Origin: Cyanobacteriota bacterium
Lineage (GTDB): Bacteria; Cyanobacteriota; Cyanobacteriia; Phormidesmidales; Phormidesmidaceae
Assembly: GCA_027483425.1 (NCBI GenBank)
Contig: JAIXUR010000020.1
Coordinates: 1 to 7,648 of the forward strand
DNA length: 7,648 bases
Direction of reading: 5' to 3'
In this document: positions 1-5,699 of the stretch, one piece after another
Layout: each line of letters begins with the position of its first letter
Position numbering within the stretch: the first letter of the stretch is position 1
The notes under the pieces: generated by a model
Databases searched by the model: none
Seen by the model: only the letters and a program-made list of their open reading frames with translations
What the model was told of the DNA's origin: nothing
Program-made: the position numbers and the translations under genes

Positions 1-2600
1 CCAACGCTCTGCCCCCAGCCCATCGCCGGTCAGCCCTGGGCCTGGCGATCGACCAGCTGATCACCTGGCCCGTGGGGTTGCTCACGGTGGCGGCCCTGCT
101 GTCCCTGGCCACCGGCAGCTCGGTGGATGCCGGGGTGATCCTGGGCGTGGTGGTGATTAATGGGATCATTGGCTACACCACCGAGAGCCAGTCAGAGCGC
201 ATCATTCGATCGCTGCAAGCGGGGTTGCCCCCCACCGCCCAGGTGCGGCGCGACGGCCTAGACCTCATCCTAGACACCACCCAGGTGGTGCCGGGGGATC
301 TGCTGCTGCTGCGGGCGGGTCAGGCGGTGGCCGCCGATGCCCGGCTGGTTGAGAGCGATCGCCTCACCCTAGACGAGGCCTCCCTCACCGGAGAAAGCCA
401 GGCGGTGGCCAAGCAGCCCGATTGCCTGGCGGCAGATGTGCCCCTGGCCGAGCGCCACAACCTGGTCTTTAAAGGCAGCCTGGTGACCGGCGGGGTGGGG
501 CGGGCCGTGGTGGTGGCCACCGGCACCAACACCGAAATCGGCACCATTCAAGCCCTGGTAGAGACCACCGAAACCCTGGATACGCCCCTGCAACAGCAGT
601 TGGCCAGGGTCAGCGGCCAGCTAGTGCTGCTCTGCGGCGGGGTGTGCGCCGTTATTTTTGCAGCGGGGGTGCTGCGGGGCTACGGTCTGTTGCACACCCT
701 CAAAATCGCCATTTCCTTAGCTGTGGCCGCCGTGCCCGAGGGGTTGCCCGCCGTGGCCACCACCACCCTGGCCCTGGGCATGCAAACCATGCGCCAGCGG
801 CAGATCTTGATTCGAGCTCTCAATGCGGTCGAAACCCTGGGGGCGGTGCAGGTGGTCTGCCTCGACAAAACCGGCACCATAACAACCAATCGCATGGCCG
901 TGCAGGCGGTGACCCTGGCCCAGGGAGAGGTGACGGTGCCCCCAGCGGGCGATCGCCCTGTGAGTACTGTCACTGGCCTAGACCGGCTGCTGACCGTGGC
1001 GGCGCTGTGCAACGACAGCCAGACGGTGCCGACGGCAGCGGGAGGGACCAAACTGGACGGCTCGGCGACGGAAAATGCCCTGCTGTCCCTAGCGATCGCC
1101 TTTGGACTAGACCTGGAGGCCTTGCGGCAACGCTACCCTCGCCTGGCGCTCACCCCGCGCCGAGAGGACCATATCTTAATCAGCACCCTGCATGGCACCC
1201 CCGAGGGCACCGGCCTGGTGGCGGTCAAGGGCAGCCCGGCCCCGGTGCTCGATCGCTGTAGCCACTGGCTGGTGAATGATCAGACTACTCCATTGCAGGA
1301 GGGCGATCGCCTCACCCTGGCCGCCCAAAACCAGGCCCTGGCTGCTCGGTCTCTGCGGGTGCTGGCGATCGCCGATCGATCCCTGCCGCCCCAGGCGGAT
1401 CTGGCGACCCTAGACCCCGCCATCTACGAGCAAGGGCTGACCTGGCTGGGGCTAGTGGGCCTGGCCGACCCCATTCGCGCGGGGGTGCCCGAGCTGATCG
1501 CGGCCTTTCACCGGGCGGGCATTGATACGGTGATGGTGACCGGCGACCAGCGCTCCACCGCCAAGGCCATTGGTGAACAGCTGAAACTGAGCCGCAGCGG
1601 CGAGTTGGCCATTGTGGATGCCTACGATTTGGCTGCCTTGACCGAGGGCAATCGCCAGACCCTCACCCACCGCGTCGATATCTTTGCCCGCATCAGCCCC
1701 GCCGACAAACTCGAGGTGGTGCGCAGGCTGCAATCGACCGGCCAGGTCGTGGCCATGACCGGCGACGGCATCAACGATACCCCCGCCCTGAAAGCGGCCA
1801 ATGTGGGGCTGGCTATGGGCTCAGGCCGGGAGAACGGGGTTCATGATGTGGCCGATGTGATTATTCAAGACGACAACCTGGGTACGGTCATTGATGCGAT
1901 CGCTCAGGGGCGCACCATTTACAGCAACATTCGTAAGGCGGTGCACTATCTGCTGGCCACCAACCTGAGCGAAATTATGGTGGTGGCCGTGGCGACCCTG
2001 GCCGGGCTGGGGGAACCCCTCAACGCTATTCAGCTGCTGTGGTTGAATCTGGTGACCGATATCTTTCCTGGCCTGGGTCTGGCCCTCGAGCCTGCTGACC
2101 CGGCGGTGCTCGAGCAGCCGCCCCGCCCCGCCGATGAACCGATCATCAAACCCACCGACTTGCGCCGCATGGTTTGGGAGGCCAGCGTCATGGCCATCCC
2201 CGCCCTGGCGGCCTATGGCTATGGTCTAGCCCGGTATGGGGCCGGGGCCGCCGCCAGTACCATCGCCTTTATGGGCTTGACCCTGGCCCAGGTGCTCCAT
2301 GGGTTGACCTGTCGCACTGAAACCCGACGGCGGCGCGATCGCCCACCCCTGCCGACCAACCCCTATCTCACGGTGGCCGTGATCGGCTCCCTGGCCCTCC
2401 AGCTCCTGCCGCTGGTGCTCCCGGCCCTGGGCGATATTCTGCACATTACCCCTCTGGCGCTGGGGGATTACGGGGCGATCGCCGCTGCCGCCCTGGTTCC
2501 CCTGGCCATCAATGGGGCCAGCAAGCCCCTGGAACAGCCCGCCGCGAAACCCCCTTCCCTGATGGATGTCGCCCGCACATCCCTAGAGGATGTCCATTGA
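1..2600 (+). CDS. P2-type cation-transporting P-type ATPase, Ca2+-ATPase-like (5' partial)
   Basis: ATP-driven cation pump of the inner or thylakoid membrane, probably exporting Ca2+ or a similar cation. The reading frame is open from base 3 with no stop, and the residues before the GTG at 72 (RSALGLAIDQLITWPV) match the region just before the first membrane helix. The gene therefore starts upstream of the window and 72 is not its start. Numbering from that GTG: helices M1-M2 about 1-45; actuator motif TGES 106-109; M4 motif PEGLP 222-226; phosphorylated Asp in DKTGT at D265; KGSP 386-389 of the nucleotide-binding domain; TGD 490-492; TGDGIND 563-569; M5-M10 about 620-825. The SERCA calcium ligands E309, N768, E771, N796, T799 and D800 correspond to E223, N631, E634, N659, T662 and D663; E908 is replaced by Q740, as in plasma-membrane-type pumps. 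There is no CPC-type metal motif in M4, so this is not a P1B heavy-metal pump. About 865 residues are visible against roughly 900-950 for the family. The ion is inferred; Mn2+ or another cation remains possible. Confidence 0.94.
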   Translation, partial: NALPPAHRRSALGLAIDQLITWPVGLLTVAALLSLATGSSVDAGVILGVVVINGIIGYTTESQSERIIRSLQAGLPPTAQVRRDGLDLILDTTQVVPGDLLLLRAGQAVAADARLVESDRLTLDEASLTGESQAVAKQPDCLAADVPLAERHNLVFKGSLVTGGVGRAVVVATGTNTEIGTIQALVETTETLDTPLQQQLARVSGQLVLLCGGVCAVIFAAGVLRGYGLLHTLKIAISLAVAAVPEGLPAVATTTLALGMQTMRQRQILIRALNAVETLGAVQVVCLDKTGTITTNRMAVQAVTLAQGEVTVPPAGDRPVSTVTGLDRLLTVAALCNDSQTVPTAAGGTKLDGSATENALLSLAIAFGLDLEALRQRYPRLALTPRREDHILISTLHGTPEGTGLVAVKGSPAPVLDRCSHWLVNDQTTPLQEGDRLTLAAQNQALAARSLRVLAIADRSLPPQADLATLDPAIYEQGLTWLGLVGLADPIRAGVPELIAAFHRAGIDTVMVTGDQRSTAKAIGEQLKLSRSGELAIVDAYDLAALTEGNRQTLTHRVDIFARISPADKLEVVRRLQSTGQVVAMTGDGINDTPALKAANVGLAMGSGRENGVHDVADVIIQDDNLGTVIDAIAQGRTIYSNIRKAVHYLLATNLSEIMVVAVATLAGLGEPLNAIQLLWLNLVTDIFPGLGLALEPADPAVLEQPPRPADEPIIKPTDLRRMVWEASVMAIPALAAYGYGLARYGAGAAASTIAFMGLTLAQVLHGLTCRTETRRRRDRPPLPTNPYLTVAVIGSLALQLLPLVLPALGDILHITPLALGDYGAIAAAALVPLAINGASKPLEQPAAKPPSLMDVARTSLEDVH

Positions 2601-2702
2601 CGGTGGGTTGAGGCTCTTCTCAGGCTTGTAGTATTTTGAATTACGTTGTAGCATAGCTATCTTGCCTGGGCCGACCTGGGCGATCGCACCAAACCCGAAG
2701 TC

Positions 2703-2735
2703 CTGAATTCAAACCTGAGTTTTTCAGAAGTTTTT
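2703..2735 (+). terminator. Possible weak terminator downstream of the ATPase gene
   Basis: An interrupted stem (CTGAA pairing with TTCAG, and inside it AAAC pairing with GTTT around a CTGA loop) is followed two bases later by a run of five T. It lies about 100 bases after the ATPase stop and before the zinc-ribbon gene. The stem is AT-rich and has an internal bulge, so it is a weak candidate; no better one lies between the two genes. Confidence 0.25.
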
Positions 2736-2750
2736 CCCCTCGCGCAACCA

Positions 2751-2762
2751 GGACATTTGTCC
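2751..2762. promoter_or_regulatory. Perfect inverted repeat GGACA-TT-TGTCC upstream of the zinc-ribbon gene
   Basis: Five-base arms flank a two-base centre, 78 bases before the ATG at 2841. The site has the shape of a dimeric repressor operator. With one flanking base on each side it matches 12 of 14 positions of the cyanobacterial LexA consensus as I recall it (RGTACNNNDGTWCB), with the two mismatches placed symmetrically. I found no convincing -35/-10 pair around it. A repeat of this size would arise by chance about once in every 1 kb of sequence, so function is unproven. Confidence 0.25.
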
Positions 2763-2840
2763 CATGCTGTTTAGCGAAGAGATCTTTAGGTCTTGGCCTA
2801 GGTCTCCCTTGGTTGCTCATCTACCCATCGGTATGTAGCC

Positions 2841-3053
2841 ATGACTGTATCTACCTTCATCCCCACCAGCGTCCAATGCCCCCAGTGTGACAGCCACAGC
2901 ATTGTCGAGTACAAGCCCACGGTGTACCACTGCCTGAAGTGCGACTTTGAAAAAAATCTCAGTGATCCCCCAAAATCCAAGCCGACGAGCTCTGGCCCAG
3001 CGGTCTTGGGGCTGCTGGTCGGGCTGGGGGTGGTGCTGGCGCTCGTGCTGTAG
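2841..3053 (+). CDS. Small zinc-ribbon protein with C-terminal transmembrane helix
   Basis: A 70-residue protein of unknown function. Two CxxC knuckles, C13-P-Q-C16 and C31-L-K-C34, are separated by 14 residues, the usual spacing of a zinc ribbon that binds one structural Zn2+. A hydrophilic Pro/Ser/Lys linker (about 39-52) leads to an uninterrupted hydrophobic stretch (about 53-70: Ala, Val, Leu, Gly) that ends at the C-terminus. This suggests a tail-anchored protein with the ribbon in the cytoplasm. There is no signal peptide. The ATG is the first possible start after an in-frame stop at 2799-2801. No Shine-Dalgarno sequence is visible, which is common in cyanobacteria. It stands alone between the ATPase and ruvB, 240 and 157 bases away, and ruvB has its own promoter, so an operon is unlikely. 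Longer frames on the opposite strand here lack any recognisable motif. The fold call is strong; no function should be assigned. Confidence 0.78.
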   Translation: MTVSTFIPTSVQCPQCDSHSIVEYKPTVYHCLKCDFEKNLSDPPKSKPTSSGPAVLGLLVGLGVVLALVL

Positions 3054-3155
3054 GAATATCCCAACTAAAAAAACATCCCCTCCCAGGACGCGAACCGGCC
3101 CGTTGGGACGGTCGCGGTGAGAGCCCAGCTCAGTATTTAATGGGAACAATCCAGC

Positions 3156-3184
3156 TTGATAGTGCAAATGCACCACAGTATCAT
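3156..3184 (+). promoter_or_regulatory. Sigma-70-type promoter of ruvB
   Basis: TTGATA (3156-3161) and TATCAT (3179-3184) each match 5 of 6 bases of the bacterial consensus hexamers and are separated by the ideal 17 bases. The predicted transcription start is near 3191, giving a leader of about 20 bases before the ATG at 3211. This placement supports that ATG over the in-frame TTG at 3199, which would leave only about 8 bases of leader. Confidence 0.6.
3161..3174. promoter_or_regulatory. LexA-box-like inverted repeat inside the ruvB promoter
   Basis: The perfect repeat GTGCA-AA-TGCAC (3162-3173) fills most of the spacer between the -35 and -10 hexamers, where a bound protein would block RNA polymerase. 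Read with its flanks, AGTGCAAATGCACC agrees with the cyanobacterial LexA consensus as I recall it (RGTACNNNDGTWCB) at 12 of 14 positions. The two departures are symmetric (GTGC with GCAC instead of GTAC with GTWC), and the half-site spacing is identical. ruvAB is a classical SOS target in Escherichia coli. Binding by LexA or another dimeric regulator is inference. Confidence 0.4.
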
Positions 3185-3210
3185 GGGGGGGCTGACCCTT
3201 GGGCTCCCCT

Positions 3211-4398
3211 ATGGCTATTGTTTCTTCCCATACCCCCGACGACGGAGCGGCGGCGCCCCGGAAAAAGGCCTCGGCCCGGTCGGCCTCCCCCGCTGATCAG
3301 CCCCCTGGTGATGTTTCTGGGAATGTTTCTGGGGATGTGGTTGTGCAGCCGCTCCTCTCCCTGGTCAAGGGGGGAAGCGTCCAGCCCGAGGATCTGCAAG
3401 CCGAGGCGGCGGCCCCGGCACCGGTTCAATCGCCTGAGGCCCCGGCCCCAGAGGACAGCCTGCGGCCCCAGCGTCTGCAAGACTACATTGGCCAAGCCTC
3501 CCTCAAGGAGGTGCTTGACATTGCCATCAAAGCCGCCCAATCGCGCAAGGAACCGCTGGATCACCTATTGCTGTACGGGCCACCGGGGCTGGGTAAAACC
3601 ACCATGGCGTTGATTTTGGCCCAGGAAATGGGAGTGACCTGCAAAATTACCACGGCTCCGGCCCTGGAGCGCCCCCGCGACATTGCCGGGCTGCTGGTGA
3701 ACCTCAAGCCCGGCGACGTGCTCTTTATCGATGAAATTCACCGCCTGCCCCGAATCACCGAAGAAATTCTCTACCCGGCCATGGAAGACTCGCGGCTGGA
3801 TATCACCATTGGCAAGGGTCAGTCAGCCCGCACCCGCAGCATTCCGCTGTGCCCGTTTACCCTGGTGGGGGCCACGACCCGAGTGGGGGCGCTGAGCTCA
3901 CCGCTGCGCGATCGCTTTGGCCTGATTCAGCGGCTGCGGTTCTACGAAATCGATGAACTCACCCCCATTGTGCTGCGCACGGCTGACGTGCTGAAGACCC
4001 CGATTGAGCCCCCTGGGGCCGAAGAAATTGCCCGGCGCGCCCGGGGCACCCCCCGGATTGCCAACCGCCTCCTGCGGCGAGTGCGCGACTACGTCGAGGT
4101 CAAAGCCGCTGGGCCCATTACCGTCGCCCTGGCGGCGGAAGCGTTGGAACTGTTCAACGTTGACCCCTGTGGCCTCGACTGGACCGATCGCCGCCTGTTG
4201 TCGGTCATGATCGAAAACTTTGGCGGTGGCCCCGTCGGCCTCGACACCATGGCCGCCGCCACCGGAGAGGACTCCCAAACCATCGAAGAGGTCTACGAGC
4301 CCTATCTGCTGCAAATTGGCTACCTGCAGCGCACCCCCCGAGGCCGGGTGGTCACCCCCGCCGCCCGCCGCCACCTGGGCTACGAGGTTCCCATCTAG
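3211..4398 (+). CDS. ruvB: RuvB, Holliday-junction branch-migration ATPase
   Basis: Hexameric AAA+ motor that, with RuvA, drives branch migration of Holliday junctions in recombination and repair. A 395-residue protein from ATG 3211: N-terminal extension 1-85, AAA+ core about 86-255, small alpha-helical lid about 256-325, winged-helix DNA-binding domain about 326-395. Visible motifs are Walker A GPPGLGKTT (123-131, K129), Walker B DEIH (174-177), sensor 1 GATTR (220-224), the arginine-finger region SPLRDRF (about 230-236), and the sensor 2 stretch RGTPRIANRLLRRVRDY. The C-terminus has GGPVGLDTMAAATGE and LQRTPRGR, as in all RuvB. The MAIVSS start matches cyanobacterial RuvB and agrees with the promoter at 3156-3184; an in-frame TTG at 3199 would add four residues. 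The protein is about 60 residues longer than E. coli RuvB, all of it in a Pro/Ala/Ser-rich N-terminus. No ruvA is adjacent. The stop TAG (4396-4398) overlaps the stop of the convergent pentapeptide gene. Confidence 0.97.
   Translation: MAIVSSHTPDDGAAAPRKKASARSASPADQPPGDVSGNVSGDVVVQPLLSLVKGGSVQPEDLQAEAAAPAPVQSPEAPAPEDSLRPQRLQDYIGQASLKEVLDIAIKAAQSRKEPLDHLLLYGPPGLGKTTMALILAQEMGVTCKITTAPALERPRDIAGLLVNLKPGDVLFIDEIHRLPRITEEILYPAMEDSRLDITIGKGQSARTRSIPLCPFTLVGATTRVGALSSPLRDRFGLIQRLRFYEIDELTPIVLRTADVLKTPIEPPGAEEIARRARGTPRIANRLLRRVRDYVEVKAAGPITVALAAEALELFNVDPCGLDWTDRRLLSVMIENFGGGPVGLDTMAAATGEDSQTIEEVYEPYLLQIGYLQRTPRGRVVTPAARRHLGYEVPI
3310..3345 (+). repeat. 12-bp tandem repeat in the 5' part of ruvB
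   Basis: Two copies of a 12-base unit (GATGTTTCTGGG, then AATGTTTCTGGG) are followed by a decayed third (GATGTGGTTGTG). They encode the G-D-V-S-G-N-V-S-G-D-V segment of the disordered N-terminal extension, outside the AAA+ core. The unit length is a multiple of three, so copy-number change would not break the frame. Confidence 0.6.
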
Positions 4399-5453
4399 GC
4401 TGGCTGTCGGTGCAAGGACACCGTCGCGGCCAACTCCCCTGGCAGGTCGATGATGGCCTGCATCAGATTGGTCTGGTTGAGGTTGGCCCCAGACAGATCG
4501 GTACCGAGTAGATTGGTGCCGAGCAGGTTTGCGCCGCTGAGGTTCGCATTGGCGAGGCAAGCTCCCCAGAGGTCGGCATGCATGAGGTTGGCTCCGGCCA
4601 AGTTGGCCCCCCGCAGATTGATTCCCGTTAGCCGCGTGCCGCTGAGGTCTGCCCCCTGGAGCGCAGACCCTGGGGCGAGGTGATGGAGCGTAGCGGGTAG
4701 CCTATAGCCCTGGGGAAACCGAGTGCTTTTGGAGTAGAGGGCCCCGGTCAAATTAGCGTTGGCCATCTGGCAGTTTTGCAGGTTGGCACCGATTAAATTG
4801 GCCTGGGCCAGATTGGCGTGGCGCAGGTCGGCCCCTCGCAGGTCGGCCAGCATTAGGGTAGCCTGACTCAAGTCGGCGTAGCGCAGGTCAGTCTCTCCCA
4901 GCAGGGCGCTGAGCAAGTTAGCCCGGCTCAGCCCAGCCCCAGACAGGTGGCTGTTGACCAGCAGGGCCCCGCTGAGATTGGCACCACTTAGGTCTATGCC
5001 CCCTAAATCTCGCCCCCGCAGATCTTGGGTGGCCAGGTTGGCACCGGGCTCAAGGTTGACCATGCGGGCCTGAACTGGGCAAAACCCCTCCGCAAAGACG
5101 GTGGTTGGGTTGTAGATCGCGCCTTCCAGCCGGGCCTGACTGAGATCAACCTGGGTCAGCACCGCCTCGCGCAGGTCAACCCAGCGCAGGTCGGCCCCGG
5201 CCAGGTTAGCGTCGTTGAAGATTGCGGCTTTGAGGCTGGCGCGGCGCAGGTTCGCCTGGGTCAGGTTAGCGCCGCTAAAGTCAGCTCGGCAAAAATCGAC
5301 CTGGGCTAGGCTCCAGTGGCTGAGGTCGGCCCCGGCCAGATTTGTCCCGCTGAAATCACGCTCCCCCGCACCAAAGGCTGTCCAAAGGGTTTCTAGCGTT
5401 TTGAGGTCCATGCCTGTCTTGCTCAACGGTTGCTTGTTTGTATGGTTAGTCAT
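4395..5453 (-). CDS. Pentapeptide-repeat protein, three repeat blocks
   Basis: A 352-residue protein of A(D/N)LxX units, expected to fold as a right-handed quadrilateral beta-helix. Biochemical role unknown. I count about 51 five-residue units: block 1 residues 30-114 (17 units), block 2 141-240 (20 units), block 3 266-335 (14 units), giving about 12-13 coils. Two related non-repeat inserts of 25-26 residues separate the blocks (115-140 and 241-265); both follow GA[IL]Y, carry F-x-x-G-[FY], and continue to L-x-PG-x-x-L. There is no signal peptide or membrane helix, so it is probably cytoplasmic. Two starts are possible: ATG 5453 (used here) and ATG 5411, giving MDLKTLETLW and 338 residues. 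A TATAAC box lies at 5455-5460, directly against the first ATG, so if it is a -10 element the second start is the right one. The stop (4395-4397) overlaps the ruvB stop, tail to tail. The hybrid kinase gene lies 246 bases upstream on the same strand. It could bind DNA gyrase as MfpA/Qnr-type proteins do, but nothing in the sequence shows this. Confidence 0.93.
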   Translation of the reverse strand: MTNHTNKQPLSKTGMDLKTLETLWTAFGAGERDFSGTNLAGADLSHWSLAQVDFCRADFSGANLTQANLRRASLKAAIFNDANLAGADLRWVDLREAVLTQVDLSQARLEGAIYNPTTVFAEGFCPVQARMVNLEPGANLATQDLRGRDLGGIDLSGANLSGALLVNSHLSGAGLSRANLLSALLGETDLRYADLSQATLMLADLRGADLRHANLAQANLIGANLQNCQMANANLTGALYSKSTRFPQGYRLPATLHHLAPGSALQGADLSGTRLTGINLRGANLAGANLMHADLWGACLANANLSGANLLGTNLLGTDLSGANLNQTNLMQAIIDLPGELAATVSLHRQPA

Positions 5454-5454
5454 G

Positions 5455-5483
5455 GTTATAGGTTTTGCCTATTGGGCTCTCAC
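5455..5483 (-). promoter_or_regulatory. Candidate promoter of the pentapeptide-repeat gene
   Basis: On the - strand, GTGAGA (5483-5478, 4 of 6 to the -35 consensus) is followed after 17 bases by TATAAC (5460-5455, 5 of 6 to the -10 consensus). Transcription would begin near 5448, just inside the longer reading of the gene, and give a leader of about 37 bases to the ATG at 5411. The -35 is poor, so confidence is limited. Confidence 0.35.
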
Positions 5484-5492
5484 CCCTAGGGG
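5483..5492. promoter_or_regulatory. Palindrome CCCCTAGGGG at the pentapeptide gene promoter
   Basis: A perfect ten-base palindrome touches the upstream edge of the candidate -35 element and lies 30 bases before the ATG at 5453. The position would suit an operator or activator site. A palindrome this short can also arise by chance in GC-rich DNA. Confidence 0.2.
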
Positions 5493-5699
5493 ACAGCCAA
5501 GGCCTCGGTGCGAGGGCGGATAGGGTCGCAAAAAACTGGCTGGCGGTATCAAAACGGGTGAGGTATCCATGACGGGGCCCAGGGTGGGTGAACAAGCTGA
5601 CGATTCAGGAAATCTCCCCTACCATAGACAACAAACCCACAAGAATCTACGAGTTTACGGACAGGCCTCTGTGATACTTTGATGAATTCTGGCCGCTGT
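5493..5699. other. Non-coding gap between the hybrid kinase and the pentapeptide gene
   Basis: No frame here has coding features. I see no Rho-independent terminator for the kinase gene on the - strand: the short palindrome CGTGG-TT-CCACG (5703-5714) overlaps the kinase stop but has no T-run after it. The run of six T on the - strand (5535-5530) has no hairpin before it. GGTATC occurs twice 18 bases apart (5546-5551 and 5564-5569 region), of unknown meaning. The gap is large enough that the two genes are probably separate transcription units. Confidence 0.4.

Noticed and set aside
644..1261. 205-residue open frame on the + strand inside the ATPase gene
   Set aside because: It overlaps the DKTGT and nucleotide-binding part of the pump in another frame and encodes Gly/Arg/His-rich sequence with no domain.
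2634..2662. Possible promoter TTGAAT-N16-TATCTT after the ATPase gene
   Set aside because: Both hexamers are only fair matches, and the site lies about 180 bases and a possible terminator upstream of the next gene.
2787..2805. Direct repeat TAGGTCT, two copies 12 bases apart, as an operator of the zinc-ribbon gene
   Set aside because: Two seven-base copies with no recognisable promoter beside them are not enough to call a site.
3066..3072. Run of seven A after the zinc-ribbon gene as a terminator for something on the - strand
   Set aside because: No - strand gene ends nearby, and the sequence before the T-run on that strand forms no stable hairpin.
2817..3176. 119- and 88-residue frames on the - strand opposite the zinc-ribbon gene
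   Set aside because: Only the + frame gives two regularly spaced CxxC pairs and a clean hydrophobic C-terminus. The - frames show no motif and run through the ruvB promoter.
3140..3613. 157-residue frame on the + strand overlapping the start of ruvB
   Set aside because: It begins upstream of the ruvB promoter's -35 element and continues through RuvB Walker A in the wrong frame. Its Arg/Pro-rich sequence is a frame shadow.
3898..4560. 220-residue open frame on the - strand across the 3' part of ruvB
   Set aside because: It lies opposite highly conserved RuvB sequence, has low-complexity Gly/Gln/His-rich composition and no motif. It is a by-product of GC-rich codon usage.
4395..5453. Dense 15-base periodicity in this stretch read as a DNA repeat array
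   Set aside because: The periodicity is fully explained by the codons of tandem pentapeptides. No two copies are identical over a long span, and there are no CRISPR-like constant repeats and spacers.
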